Source of the DNA: Gnetum montanum
Taxonomy: Eukaryota; Streptophyta; Gnetopsida; Gnetales; Gnetaceae
Length of the DNA stretch: 64,000 nucleotides
Direction of reading: 5' to 3'
Assembly (NCBI GenBank): GCA_015680685.1
Contig: MNCI01023302.1
Location: forward strand, 782,229 to 846,228
Under the pieces are notes generated by a model that had not been told where the DNA came from, did no database searches, and worked only from the letters and a program-made list of their open reading frames with translations. Every line of letters begins with the position of its first letter. The stretch's first letter is position 1. The position numbers and the translations under genes are program-made. Shown in pieces: positions 43,490-56,202 of this stretch.

Positions 43490-46047
43490 TTAGATGTTTA
43501 TGTTACATGATGAAAAAAGCTTATTTTTGGTAAGAGAATCTATTGTAGGAGAAGTTGGTCTTGATGAAGTTCTGACTCTACCAGCCTTTTCAGGACATGT
43601 CCTAAAGAAAGGGTCTTTTCTTCTCTATTCCTTAGTGTTACTAGTAAAATCCTCCACTTGTATGTTCACTGCCCTTGTAGCTTTATTTTGCTATGGTTGT
43701 GATGGTAATTCTCCTTGCATAATAGGTGGTGGCCTTGGTGGCAAAGGATTAGAAGGGGAATTTGATGGACTAACTATTGACAATTGTGTGTAAGGACTAT
43801 CATCTATTCTTGGAGTAGTAGGTCTATAATATTTTGGTGGATAATAATGAGAAGAAGTTTGAATAGATGTGTTTCCTAGAGATATTGGATGCTAAACGTA
43901 ATATCCATAAAGGTTTGGTTACCTGTATGGATATTGTTGCCTTGGCAGTGGCATTGCCCATGTCTGTGGTTACTACCACTACTATTGATATTACTCCTGT
44001 GGTTGAGGGTAGGCTCCATTTGGGTAATATGTCAGTTGGAAAGTTTGCTTGATATTTCCTTGAGGATAAGCTAGTCTTCTGGGCATATGCTTTTTGATGA
44101 AGCTTGGATTAAGTGCAGATACCCCAGATTCTTGCAAGTGAGTCATAATAGGACAACATCCCTTAGGATGTTCATATTAGTACATATTGCATCCTTCATC
44201 TTCCTTTGAACTAGAGTCAGTATGCCCTTCAATAGTAGTAACTTTTTCTTTGTGCTTATAACTTTCTTGTCCATTAGCTTTTTTCTTCTTCCTTTCCTTT
44301 CCCTTATTAAGTACTTGCTTAGCCTTTTCTTTCATAATCTTTAGGGTTGTAGTAAATTTTTCATTCACTAAATCCCAAAATTTCTCTACTTGAGCCACTA
44401 TATCATTAATTGATTTTGAATAGGTAGAGTCTTTTTCTAGATAACATTTTTCATGGTTTCATCCTCTTGCTTGTCACACATCCGTACATCTCTCTTTTTG
44501 ATTAATGAGTCTCTGTTATATTCCTTAGTTGACTCTCTCTTCTTGAGTTCTCCTTCCTCCTTTGCTACTTGATCAATTAATCTTTGGATGTAATGGATCA
44601 TCATTTTTGATAATTTTCCTTGGGCATAAATCCCAAGAGTCTCTCTAGTTTTTCTTCACAACCCATCTACAATGTGCTTGAGCTATTCCCTTAGTGCAAA
44701 TCCATGGTGTGGGCATCTATGCAATAGTGAATAGTATCTACCCATTGCTACATCAAGGATGTCATGAGTTCCTTGCTTCCATCCTTGGATTTGTTTTCTT
44801 AAGCTAGACACTCACAAATAAGTTTGATATTTATCATTGAAGAGTTCAAGCATGGTACTCTAGTGTCTAATTGATTCAATTTCTAGTAACCTATACTAGC
44901 CCTATGCTTCATTCATAAGTGTTTTGGGAAATAGCTTTAACTTTTGTTAGTCACTTTCAATATTTTATAGGATGCAGGGATCGTGGGAAGCTTGAAGGTG
45001 ATGTTGTGGATCAGCATTATAGCCACCTTCAAATCTTGGCATGTTATTCATGTCAAGCTATTTGATTTAGCTATCCTTCATGTGTTTGGTTGGAATGTGA
45101 ATAGCTTCTTATATGTTACTCATGCTACAAGTTACCATCACAGTTTTATCATCTTGATTGGGTTCCTGTGCTCTATTGTAGTAGTGCCCCCATCTGTGCT
45201 CATCCCTTTCATGATTTCTATGATCCCTACATTTGTGTTGTTCATACTCTTCATCTTCTAAATCCAAATGTCTTGAATAACAATTATAATGCTCATGGTG
45301 ATCATGAGTTCTCTCTTCCCTGTCATGGTCCTTGTACTTTTGCCTACTTCTGTCAAACTCTTTTGATGATCATGAAGATGCAAATGAGGTAGTAAGAGAA
45401 TGGTTTCAACTTATCCTCCTGTGATGACTTTGATGTTCATCTCTATGAGACTTAGCAAGAACTCTTAGCCTTAAGTCCCACTTGTGCATTGAGTCCTTTT
45501 CCTCATGCCTAATTATCTTTGCTAATTTAGAGTGCTATTTATTTCTAATAGGTTCATCTAGTTTAATGATAGCCATTTGTGATTGGAACTTAAGATTGTG
45601 GTAGAGTTGTTTAGTAATGAACTCATCTCCATCAAGTTCCTCCAAGACAATAGTAGAATTGACTATCTTTCCTTTTTCTTGCTCATGTCTTATTTTCATG
45701 GCATGGTCATTCCTTAACTGCTCATCATTAGCTTCATATGGTCAAGTCATGTATTTGGTTTCATGATACCCTCCAAGTGCTTCACTTAACTTTATCCCCT
45801 TAAGAGTAATTTGAAGCATAATGGGTGCTGAACATTTTGGTGGTAGAACAACATTACCTTGAAGATCTCTCCACCTGAGTTGCTCATCCTGATGAGAGAT
45901 GAATGTGAAATCATGATAGTAAGAATCATGATGAGCATATGAGATCCTTGTTTACATTGGCATATTCCAGTCTTCTTCCTCTTTAATTCTTTCACTGCTT
46001 ATTTGTAGTTCCTTGGTGGGTGATGTTACATTCTTGTTTGAAGTCAT
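43490..46047 (-). pseudogene. gag pseudogene of element A
   Basis: Minus strand from ATG 46047 (MTSNKNVTSPTKEL). DFTFISHQDEQLRWRDLQGN (about 45920-45860) matches D and C gag N-termini. A basic region follows, then the capsid block (about 45060-44600), an EKFWDLVNEKFTTTLKIMKE helix (44390-44330), and YEHPKGCCPIM (about 44170), the decayed Cys/His motif. The tail (43793-43494) includes a KDPFFRT motif as in D (KKRSFFRTN). Stops and some frameshifts. Confidence 0.82.
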
Positions 46048-46163
46048 GTTTTATTTTTAAGATGTTTGTTTTAAGTGTGATTTTCTTAGAATTATGAAGT
46101 TTGACTTTGTGTTCCAAGTACAACGAACTTTGTGAAATCAATTACTAAGCATACATTGACTTG

Positions 46164-46181
46164 TCCCTATTAATGGTGCTA
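46164..46181 (-). other. Primer binding site of element A (decayed tRNA-Asp type)
   Basis: On the minus strand TAGCACCATTAATAGGGA, next to the LTR end at 46183. It keeps the spacing of the tRNA-Asp complement but most former CpG and several G/C positions are now A or T. Confidence 0.65.
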
Positions 46182-46182
46182 A

Positions 46183-46918
46183 TTATGAGTAGTGGAGTAA
46201 TTCAACATCCAACCATATAAGATACAAATGTTTACACATAGCCTAAGCATAATCCATGGATGAGGCAATGTGAATGTGCTAGTAATTGGTTAAAGTTCAA
46301 GATTGTTGTCTTCCCATGTAGACCTAGTATAATTTATGCATATGGTTTAGCTCTCAGTGAGGTGTATAATAAATTGATGTTGGTGGGCCATATCTCCTAG
46401 CTATGATGGTAATTTGTGAAAATAGTTCTAAGTCTAAGGAAAATAGTAAAATAATCTACCCTAGTCTAGAACAATGAGTATTCATTCTTGGCTTGTCGTT
46501 CATGCCTTGGGCTCATGTAATCATTACTAGGATTACCAAGTGAGTTTACTACTAAGCAAATTAAGTGAAACCACTACTAGGTTACCAAACGATTATACTT
46601 AAATGCTCAAAACCAAGTGTACTCATTTCACTTTACTAATGAACAAGGAAAATAAAGTACTTGTTAATGTAAATGCTTAAGCTAAGAAAACAGTAAAAAC
46701 TATGCTAAGTAAAACAATAAAACTAAGTGAATGCTGCAATGATGAAAAGCAATCTTGATATTTATTTTCATCATGAAATGTGCCCAACTACACTTCACTT
46801 GAATAGAGATTCTAGACAACTGATCAATACCACATTGTGGACATTCACTCTATTGCTAAGCTATGAAATTGAATTGCAAAAGTTTTGGTAAGGTTAAATG
46901 AATTGTATCCTAGATCAT
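46183..46918 (-). repeat. 5' LTR of element A (main part; rest at 57196-57349)
   Basis: Minus strand. The R/U5 part lies here and ends CTCATAA (decayed CTCATCA). U3 and the TATA region lie at 57196-57349 (GATATCAGATATGCGATATC, then TATAAATAC), beyond element D. Total about 885 bp, matching the 888-bp 3' LTR. The join is marked by ATCAT (46914-46918) and ATCGT (57196-57200). Confidence 0.88.
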
Positions 46919-47930
46919 TGATGAGCAGCGAGGTACCCCTACGCTCAACCATGCGAATACGAGCATTTCACGCACGATTTGGTCAAATTCTAAGGACTAA
47001 GTGCTTATGTGCCCTCGTGGAACAAGAACGGGTTGGTTGATCATTGTCTTCCCAAACTTACTTGTATGTTATGATTGTATGGTTAAGTAAGTTTGAGGCA
47101 TATGATTTTTATGGCTTTTATGTTTTTATGTCCTGCTGCTTATAAGGGAGGAGAAAGAGATAACTAAGTGACTAATTTAACTTAACTACTGATTAACTAG
47201 GCTTTAACTAATCCTAACACTAGTATCCGTTCTCACTTGCCGTACACATCCTGAACCAGCGCAACACTACTGGGATTACCAAACACTAATTGTTATTGGG
47301 TTACCAAGTGTTACACGCATGCTCGAAGTGATCGTACTGTGTAAAATTTAATGATTTTCTTAATTGATCAAAATGAATTTCTATGCTAATAACATAAATG
47401 TAAAGTGCATAAAATAAAATAAATGCATAAAAAAATACAATAAAAGAAATGCGTAAGAAAATAAATCTCAATTGCTGCAAGGATGAATCAAAGAGCTCAT
47501 CTTTATTGCCGTACACAAGGTGTGCTTAGGTACACAACACTCGAATAAAGATCCATCCACATTTCGACCTCCTATTGTGAGCACTTGGAAAATACTCTAA
47601 CTTTCAAACAAACTACAAGAGTTTTGCTACTTGACTTATTTTCCAGTTGTATGCCTATGCACTGTATTTATAGGCTTGGGAGCAACTACTCTAATAATTA
47701 GAGTAACCACTCTAATAATTAGAATAACTGCTAAAGTAACCACTAGAGTGACCACTCTAGTAATTAGAATAACTATTAGAGTAACCGCTAGAGTAACCAC
47801 TCTAATAATTAGAATAACTACTAGAGTAACCGCTAGAGTAACCATCTAATAGTTAGAATAACTACTAGAGTAACCACTAGAGTAACCACTCTAATAATTA
47901 CAGTAACTGCTAGAGTAACCGCTCTCATCG
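46919..47930 (-). repeat. 3' LTR of element D
   Basis: 1012 bp. On the minus strand it begins CGATGAGAGCGG (TGATGAG with T changed to C) after the polypurine tract CAGTCATGGGGGTA. The U3 array lies at 47690-47925 and the TATA box in GCCTATAAATACAG (about 47675). Ends GCTGCTCATCA at 46919. Confidence 0.92.
47690..47925 (-). repeat. U3 array of element D 3' LTR (CTCTAATAATTAGA units)
   Basis: Plus-strand text alternates CTCTAATAATTAGAATAACT and AGAGTAACCGCTAGAGTAAC, about a dozen half-units. The array in the 5' LTR (56940-57190) differs in unit order and number, so it changes by unit gain and loss. Confidence 0.85.
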
Positions 47931-49855
47931 TACCCCCATGACTGAATGAAAACTCATCCTCCAGTATAGAAGAAAAAAAATAAGTTCTTTACAAAATATT
48001 GAGAAGGTATGGGATTATTGACTAACTAACAACTGATAGTGGAATGGGATGATAGACTCAACGTGCCTAGTGAATGGACCAATAAGCATATTACAACATT
48101 AGTGTTCATGACCATTGTGGTGAACACTTGTACATAAATGACATCTAAGCCTTTATTTGGTAGCTTGTAGAGAAAGAGAGAGAAAGAAAATGAAGCGTGG
48201 TGTTGCCAATGCTAAGATTGAGCCTTCCGTTATTTATCCATAGCCACACCACTAGACTTTCTCCTTTTGTAAATGCTCTAGTTCTGATCCATCCTGAGTG
48301 TTTCCTCCAAGCCCAGTCCATTATTTATATGATTTCCATCTACACACACAACATAGTCACAAATGAGCAAGGATAGATAAACCACAATGCAGTTGATACC
48401 TTGCCTCGATATGAAGCACATTGGCTGAGTTGTGGTTATGGCAGAAATTGGTTTAGAGATTTATCACAGGTGACTACCCAAGGTGTAGGGGTTAGGCGAA
48501 TAGTAAAATGGAGAACATTGAAAAATTTGTGCTAGGGCCCCCATGGCTAAGAGCAAACCTCTGGGAGCTATAAGATTGAAAAATATGAGGAACAAGAAAG
48601 ATGGGAAAAAATTACAATGGAAACACTAATAAAATGGATGTCATGGATGGGGATGAAACAAGAGATGATTGATTGCAGGAAATGTTTAAGGAAAAGAACT
48701 TAACAATTGCACCAAAAAGGAATCCCAGTGGATCCTCCCCAAAGTAGGCTCATGCCTTTTATGCCCTGACAAACCCACAAACCAGAGAGTTCATAGGCTT
48801 TAGGAATGTCATTTAGAAGCAAGAGTTAAAAACTTACCCACAAGAGTTCACCAAAGAAAAAAAATGCATCAACCTAAAACAGACTAATGATAAAACTGGT
48901 AATGAGGTAAAAAATGGGAAGAAAGATGGAGAGGAGAGAATGGAATGGAATCCCAAGAACAAGGTTGTGTAAAGCCCCTTGTGTATTTCATGGTTAAGAT
49001 GACTGAGTAGAACTTCATCCTAAATCCAGGCTCAAACCAACCACATTTAGTGACCTTGCATCCTCTTGAGGCAACAAGAATACTTCCACAAAGTGTGACC
49101 ACCATCCCAAGGAGAGTGAGATGGAGAAGTAGGAAGTGAGAAAGGGCCTTAGTTAGAGGAAACCTTCAAGCATGGGTAACATGTCTTTCCAGTGCCATAA
49201 CCAGCACTTGTAGCCCATATTGCTTTACTATGTCTAAGGGGTGTGCTTTAAATTCTCACTTTTCTCCTTTTTTTTCTCTTTTTTTTTGTGTGAGAACCAC
49301 ACCTTGCAAAGACTTATTTTTATTCACTCGACTTCCTAATTTTTGAACAATGTAAAAATGGCAGAAAACCCAAGAAACAAGCATCCAAGCACCCAAGAGA
49401 ATGGCCAACACAAATGCATCGAATCCCCTTGAACTCACACCCTTTTCATCCTTTGAGTCTTTCCTTGGTTTGAAAAGTATGCAACCACCAATTCATTTAT
49501 AAATTTAGTTAGAAAAATGGGATTGTATAGTTCCAAGCCAAAGGAGACCATAGAGTTGTATGGATTAGTGGACGGCGTGGACTCATTGTCTATTTTGCCA
49601 AAAGAACCATACCTTAATATCAGCATCATAAGTCAAAGGTAAAAACCAAACATTAGTAATCAATATGATATAATGCAATCCACCATCATGAGCACTTATT
49701 GGATGATGAATAAAAGTAAATCAAGCAAATAAAGAAATAGTAAAAACATGAATGATGGTGTAAAACAAAAATAAGAAAAGTTGGAAAAATGTGTAAAAAA
49801 AAATATGTAAAACAAAAATTCAAAAAGAACTGAGGGCCTAGAACGGTTAGCATAG
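47931..49855 (-). other. Conserved non-coding block of element D
   Basis: No ORF2. Holds the family blocks on the minus strand: GGGTGTGAGTTCAAGGGGA (49443-49425), GGAAAGACATGTTACCCATG (about 49192-49170), and CCTACTTTGGGGAGGATCCA (48749-48730). Short open frames here share nothing with known proteins. Confidence 0.7.
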
Positions 49856-49859
49856 GTGG

Positions 49860-51130
49860 CCATCTCCCGCACGACTAAGTTGGAAGAAGGAGATCTGAAA
49901 TAGTGAGCAGGGTTGTCCATCAAGAGAGGTAGCATGTGTACTAGCTATCCTAAGCTCCTAGAAAGGTTTGGTTTGTTGCATGTTGACCAAAAATTTCTTA
50001 TCTAGGCTCTTAGGTTTGTATATTGTCATGGCCCCTGAAGGAAAAGTTGCATAAATAATATAAGGACCTTCCCATAGTGTTTGAAATTTAGTATGTTGTG
50101 GCACATATGTGGGATTCTAGTAGAGAACCTTATCTTCTGGCTGATATTTAACTTTCCTAATTCTTAGGTCATGACATTGTTTATTGAAGGCCTTGTGTAA
50201 TTTGTTAGATGATAGGGCAGCTAATCGATTTTCATTTAGAAAGTTGAGGGTTACTAACCATTATTTCTATGCTAGATCAAGGTCAAGGTTGAGGTCACAT
50301 GTCGTGGATAGTGTACGAAGCTTAGTTTGAATGGGAAGCATTGGTAATTTATCGTACACTAACTCATAGGGAGAGTAGCCTATAGGGAGTTTTCATGTGG
50401 AGCGGTATGCCCAAAGAGCATCGTTGAGTTTAGTGCTCTAGTCTTGCCTAAACTTGCTAATGGTTCTTGTCCATATCTTCATAATCTCTTTGTTGGTGAC
50501 TTCTGCTTGACCGTTCACTTAGGGGTGGTATGGTGTAGTCAATTTATGCTCAACCCCTAAGCATTGCATTAATTTCTAAAAAGTTACACTTGTGAAGTGT
50601 GTACAATTGTCTGAAATAAGTGCACATGGCACACCAAACCTATTTATGATTTTTTGTTGAACAAATTATGTAGCTGTAGATGATGTACAACTTTTAACAG
50701 TAGTTGCTTCAACCCATTTTGTTAGGTAATCAACGACAACAATAATATAAGCTTTTCCATTGGACATTGGTGTAATCGGCCCCATAAAATCAATTCCCCA
50801 AATGTTGAAGGGTTCTAATAATTGAATCCATTATTACAGACTCTCCATTCTAGTAGTCATTCCCCCATCATGTTGACAACGCTCAAAAGATTGGATGAAA
50901 CGATGGGTGTCCCAAAATAATGGCGGCCAATAATATCTTGTAAGTAGGATTTTAATGGCCATTTGTCTCCCAGCATAATGACCCTCACAAGGACCCTCAT
51001 GAGCATCTTGGAGAACTCGTAGTTGATCTATATCGGGAACACACCATCGAACCAACCCATCGGGACACACTTTGTAAAGTTGCCCATTGATCTCCATAAA
51101 GTACTTGACTCAATGAAGAAACTGTTGTTT
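49860..51130 (-). pseudogene. Integrase region of element D
   Basis: Minus strand. The zinc-binding part reads VLQDAHEGPCEGHYAGRQMA...RCQ (51030-50880), with His residues kept but only one Cys of the usual CxxC. The core follows: [14 protein letters not shown] (about 50790), [39 protein letters not shown] (about 50530), WAYRSTWKLPIGYSPYELVY (about 50410-50350). These give the D-D-E-type catalytic order of Ty3/gypsy integrases. No chromodomain is seen at the C-terminus, which fits the Athila/Tat side rather than chromoviruses. Several stops. Confidence 0.85.
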
Positions 51131-51193
51131 CTTCTTAAGGCTTAACTCTTGTGGTGTTTGTTGGGTGAGGAGATAGGTAAGAATGCTACTGTA

Positions 51194-51770
51194 CTAGTTT
51201 GTCTCCGTGGGTGATTGATTATTCACTACACCAACAAAGAGGAATTGATCAAGGAAATGATCAGAAATTGGATACTCATTCTCTTTGTTATCCCATTGCA
51301 ACCGAGATAAATGATCAGCAACTACATTCTTAGTGCCCTTGCGATTGATCATTGTTAAATCGAACTCTTGTAAGATTACAAGCCATTGTATGATACGAGG
51401 GCTTACCATTGGCTTATTCATGAGGAACTGAATTGCACTATGATATGTATGTATATATACTTTATATCCCAATACATAGTGTCTAAATTTTTGTAGTGTA
51501 AACACTACAACCATTAATTCTTTCTCTATGGTAATGTAGTTAAGTTGTGCACTAGTGATAATTCTACTTGCACAGTGGATGTAATAAGGATGCTTCTGGT
51601 GATCTCACTATGTAAGTACGACTCTTAAAGCATAGTTGGACACATCAGTCATGATATGGAATGGTTTGGACTAGTCAGGAGCTTGTAGAATGGGTGTTTC
51701 TACTAGCTTCTGTTTTAGAGTTTGGAAAGCTAATTTGCATTCCTTGGTCCACTTGAAAGGTATGTCCTTT
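51194..51770 (-). pseudogene. RNase H region of element D
   Basis: Minus strand. An open run at 51514-51194 reads VVFTLQKFRHYVLGYKVYIH, MVSPRIIQWLVILQEFDL and GTKNVVADHLSRLQ, the standard C-terminal RNase H text of Ty3/gypsy pol. The upstream part (about 51700-51530) holds the D.SNYALRVVL-type start with stops. It removes the RNA strand during reverse transcription. Confidence 0.88.
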
Positions 51771-52815
51771 TTCGTTAATTCAACCAATGGTTTGGCAGCC
51801 TTTGAAAAGTTCTCAATAAAACTCCTATAGTAGCTAATGTGTCCAAGGAATGACCAAATATCTTGACAATTTCTAGTTGACAGGTAATTTTTTGAATAAC
51901 TTTGATTTTCTTGGGGTCTACCTCTATCCTTGTGTGTGAGATTTTATGCCCTAGTACTACGCCTTCTTGGACCATCAAATGGATTTTCTGCCAGTTGAGC
52001 CTCAAATTGGTTTCTACACATCTTTTTAACACTTGCTCCAACTGGTCCAAGGCTTGATCAAAGTTTGCTCCATAAGTGAAGAAGTTGTCCATAAAGACAT
52101 CTATGTCATTCCCTATCTACAGTTGAAATATGCTTAGAACTAGTTGTTGAGATGTTGTAGGGGCATTGCACAAGCCAAACAACATCTGTTTGTATGCAAA
52201 CGTTCCCTAAAAACTGGTGAATGTAGTCTTGGCTTGGTCTTCTATGGCTATTTATATTTGGTTATATCTGCTATATCCATCTAAAAAACTATAGTAGCGA
52301 TGCCCTGCGATGGTGTCTAAGACTTGGTCGACAAATGACAATGGAAAGTGATCTTTGTATGTTGCCATATTTAGTAGCTTGAAATCTATGCACATCCTCT
52401 ATTTACCTCCCTTTTTAGGCACAATAACTAAGGGGCTACCCCATTCACTATTAGCAATGGGGTATATGAACCCAGCCTTGAAAAGCTATTCGATTTCTTC
52501 CTTAACTACTTGTTTCAGCTTAGGGTTCAATCACCTCTATGGTTGTGTTTGAGGCTTCATGGAGGGGTCAGTGTAAATTCTATGTTGGCATATCCTAAGA
52601 TTTATTCTAGTTAATTTAGGATATGACCAAGCAAAGGCTTCCAACCATTTATTTATTACCTTCAGGAGTTCTTCTTTCTGTTGAGGAGCAAGCTTAGCGT
52701 TGATATTTACCAATTTTCTGTTTTTAAGGAACGTGTATTCCATACTGGTGGGAAATGGTTTCAACTCAAGGGGCTCTTTCTTAAATTTCTTAGGGATTTC
52801 CAACTTTCCCCAATT
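51771..52815 (-). pseudogene. Reverse transcriptase region of element D
   Basis: Minus strand. LKVINKWLEAFAWSYPKLT (about 52670-52610), GFIYPIANSEWGSPLVIVPK (about 52490-52430), RMCIDFKLLN, YYSFLDGYSRYNQI (about 52290), TFAYKQMLFGLCNAPTT (about 52200-52150), then DVFMDNFFTYG (52110-52080). The catalytic box of the family is FMDD (kept in C near 59250); here the last Asp is Asn, so the enzyme is dead. ETNLRLNWQKIHLMVQEGVV follows. A handful of stops. Confidence 0.9.
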
Positions 52816-53064
52816 AACATTTTAAGGGTTAATATTTGGAAGTTGGTGGTGGAATTCCTCTAATGTGTCTATGCTATCGATGTAAGCACAAGTCAAATCC
52901 TCAGTTGGTTCCATGCATATAAGTGAACTGCTTTCTTGATCAGCTATCAACCACTGGGTGTCTTCCTATCGTGTGGCTACTGCATATAAGCATATTTGTA
53001 TGTTAATCACTTGTGCACACTGATTACATGCAGATAATGCTAAACTTTGCACAAACCATGACCT

Positions 53065-53571
53065 CTACACGCAATTACACCCTATGTCACTGTATGCGAT
53101 GCACAAAACTTTCTTCTTGTCAATCTTTTTGAATGTATTTTCCTTTGATATTTCTAGGAAAAGATCATGGATTCCTAGGCATGCGTCGATGGTGCTTAGC
53201 CATGCTCTTTCTGTTATGATTGGGAAGTCCCCCTTATCGTTGTTTACCTGAATCACTAGGAAGTCAACTGGGTACGACCATCCACAAATAGTGGTAACAA
53301 TGTCTTCCACTAGTCCCAATGGGACAATGATGGCCTGGTCGGCCAACTCTAGATGGGTGTTGCTCTTTTCCAATGGAGGTAGGTTCCAGGCCTTGTACAT
53401 TTCTTGAGAAATCAAGTTGACATTAGAACCTGAATCTAAAAGAGCCTTGCATGGCACATTTCCAATGATTTGTAAGTATATCGGAGGACTCCTAGGATCA
53501 AAGAATTTCTTGGGAAGGTGGCCAGCTTTGATCCAATTGATGATAGCAAGTGTTAGCATGATCATATGCAT
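53065..53571 (-). CDS. Aspartic protease ORF of element D (open, 168 codons)
   Basis: Minus strand, uninterrupted. NVPCKALLDSGSNVNLISQE holds the retropepsin-like D-S-G active site, followed by HLELADQAIIVPLGLVEDIV (flap region) and FPIITERAWLSTIDA. It would cut the Gag-Pol chain. It lies in the same frame as gag, separated by a TAG at 53578-53580 and two codons, so gag and protease were probably once one reading frame or joined by readthrough. It is part of a transposon, not a host gene. Confidence 0.85.
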   Translation of the reverse strand: MHMIMLTLAIINWIKAGHLPKKFFDPRSPPIYLQIIGNVPCKALLDSGSNVNLISQEMYKAWNLPPLEKSNTHLELADQAIIVPLGLVEDIVTTICGWSYPVDFLVIQVNNDKGDFPIITERAWLSTIDACLGIHDLFLEISKENTFKKIDKKKVLCIAYSDIGCNCV

Positions 53572-53577
53572 TGAGTG

Positions 53578-56066
53578 CTATGATTGAGTTAAAGAGGGCT
53601 CCAAATTTTTGATTGATACTGAGATGTCTAAGGAATCAGCTGCTTCTGATTGTAAGGCCTTGGTTGGACTATTGGTTCTAAAGAAAGATCTTTTCTTCAT
53701 GTGGTTGTTGGAACCAATAGTAGGTTGAGAGTTAACAGCCCTCATGGTGTTACATTGCTGTGGCTGGGTAGTGATTTCATCTTCCATTGCAGGAGCAATT
53801 GGTAGTGGAGCTATTGGTGGAAGAGATGCAGCTAGATTAGAAGGATGATATGCTTGCAAAATATCACCTTTAGAAGAGGGAGTCCCATAATACTCATGGG
53901 CTTGGTAGTCAGGTTGAGGAGTGACGTGACCTGTAGAGTCACGTGGGGAGATTGGCTGTTGCACGTAATATCCATATGGGTTAGGTTTTCGGTAAGGATA
54001 CTATTGCCTTGGTTGTGGCATTCCCCATGATTGTGAGTGCCACCATTGTTGATATTGCTCAATCGGTTGTGGTGGAGTTCCATTGGGATAATATGTTAAG
54101 GGTTGGTGGAACTGCCATGGGTTACCTTGAGGATAAGGTATCCTTTGGGGTGTTTGCCTTTTGTTTAATCCTGGGTTGAGTGCATACACCCCAGACTCTT
54201 GTAGATGTGAGATTATAGGGCAACATCCCTTAGGATGGTCATATTGACATATCTCACATCCACAACCTCTTCAATGATGGCAACTTTGCCCTTACCCTTG
54301 CTACGTGCATGTTCAACCTTTTTCTTTTTTCTTTTCTAACTAGCTTGCTCTCTAGACTCCTATACTATTTTAAGAACAGTTTGAAATATATTGTCTAGGG
54401 AATCCCACATTTGATCTACCTTTGCCAAAACTTCTAATGTCATCTTTTGGATAGGCAAAGTTTTCCTATTCACCATCTCTTCGAGTGGTGACTCTTCTTC
54501 ATCCTCACAAAATCTTACTCCCCTCTTCTGAAGGGAAGGATCTTAGTTATACTCTTCCACACTTTCTCTATTTCAAAGCTCACCTTCTTCCTTAGCAACT
54601 TGCTTCAATAGTCTTTGAATTTGATGGGACCTATGCTTAGATAGTCTTCCTTGGGCATGAGTCCCAAGGGTTCTTCTCGTTTCATGCCTAAGCCCATCCA
54701 TGAGATGGTGCTATTGATCCCTTTGCAAATAACCATGGCTAGGACAAGGATGTAACAGTGCATAGTATCAACCCATGGCAGCATCCAAGGGTTCATGTCC
54801 TCCTTTTTTCCAGCCTTGGATTTGCATTCACAAGTTAGACACTTGGGAGTACATTTGGTACTTGTCATTAAATAGTTCTAACATAGTACTCCACCTATGA
54901 ATGGATTTCAGTTCTAAAGACCGGTACCAGCTTTTCGCTTCTTTAACTAATGTCCATGAGAAAAACTTAAGTTTTTGCCCTTCGTTCTCTATGTTCTATA
55001 AGGCACACACATCATGGAATGCTTGTAAATGATTCTGAGGATCAACATTGTATCCCCCTTCAAATCGTGGGATGTTGTTCATATGTAATCTCTTGATCCT
55101 ACTATCTTTCTAATGCCTTGTTGGAATTCTAACAACCTCAGTTATGTCCAACATACTTTGACTAGCAAGGAGGGGTTCATCATGATCATCTCATCCATGG
55201 TGTCTATGATGCCTACATTTTTCCATACTCTCCCTTCTTCTATGTTGTGACTTTCTAGAGTGCCCTCATCCCCTTTCCTGGCTATTTCTTCTATGACTTC
55301 CACTTTTCCTACCTTTATCCCCATGGTCTTTTTATTTATGACCACATCCAGATATTGAAGGAGAGGGTGAAAGAGATGATGAAGGTGAAGAAGAAGGAGA
55401 ATCATCACCATGATGATGTCTACTACCTTCTCTTCTGCAGTCTTAGCCCTGATCACAATCACGATCAGAATGTCCACCTTTATCATGAGTTCGTGTTTCT
55501 TTTTTGGACCCTTTGTGCCTGTGGGTATTAGAACCTGGGTTATGAATAGTGGAATGAAGGTTCCGATACACAACCCCTTGTCCAAAGTCAAGGAGAGGAA
55601 CATCGTTGTGTGGGCGATTGCCTAAGATAGGTTCACCACCTTCATTTTCACTTAAGACATTTGGGGCATTTTGGGACCACTTACCCTTCAAAGACTTATG
55701 ATGTCTCTCTTGTTGCAAGTCCCTTTGATGTTGTGCCTCTATGGAACGATATTCTCTAGAGTCATGGTCTTGCACAACATATTCTGCATGTAAGTGTTGC
55801 ATGCCAATTCATGTGAGAGCACGAAGAAGCATGCTTGGGATTGAACGATCGGGAGGTAACACTATGTTACCTTCTAAGTCTCACCAACACAGTTGTTCGT
55901 CTTGATGGAGGATAAAGGTGAAGTCTAGTATATACTCATCCGAATGAATATATACCACTCAAACTTGTTGAGGGACTAGCGGATCAACGTCATGTGTATT
56001 ATGTCACCGACTGTTTCCTGTTTCAGATTTAGGTGGTGAGGCACTTTTGTACGAAGAAGGAGACAT
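53578..56066 (-). pseudogene. gag of element D with several nonsense mutations
   Basis: Minus strand from ATG 56066 (MSPSSYKSASPPKSE). YILDFTFILHQDEQLCW, then a long basic and Ser-rich region (SPSSSPSSSLSPSPS, about 55400), the capsid block (RFEGGYNVDPQNHLQAFHDV, SWYRSLELKSIHRWSTMLEL, MDGLRHETRRTLGTHAQGRL, 55080-54640), CEICQYDHPKGCC (about 54260-54220; an intact C-x2-C-x3-H-x3-C motif), a Tyr/Pro/Gln-rich tail and KKRSFFRTN. The stops are transition-type. Confidence 0.87.
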
Positions 56067-56183
56067 ATTTGTTTGTTTAGTATGCAATGTATTCTTGTTT
56101 ATTATTTTCTCAACCAACCGTAAAGGTCCATTCAAATGATATGAATGATTTTCTATGTTCTAGTTAGCGCGCAAACAACTAAG

Positions 56184-56201
56184 TCCCCGGCAACGGTGCC
56201 A
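56184..56201 (-). other. Primer binding site of element D (tRNA-Asp, nearly perfect)
   Basis: On the minus strand TGGCACCGTTGCCGGGGA, one base from the LTR. It matches the complement of the plant tRNA-Asp 3' end at 17 of 18 positions; this is the best-kept primer site in the window and identifies the primer for the whole family. Confidence 0.9.
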
Positions 56202-56202
56202 A

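Noticed and set aside
53572-53583. Readthrough signal between gag and protease of element D (TAG then CACTCA)
   Set aside because: The context does not fit the CARYYA readthrough motif, and other stops of the same transition type occur in this gag, so decay is the simpler explanation.
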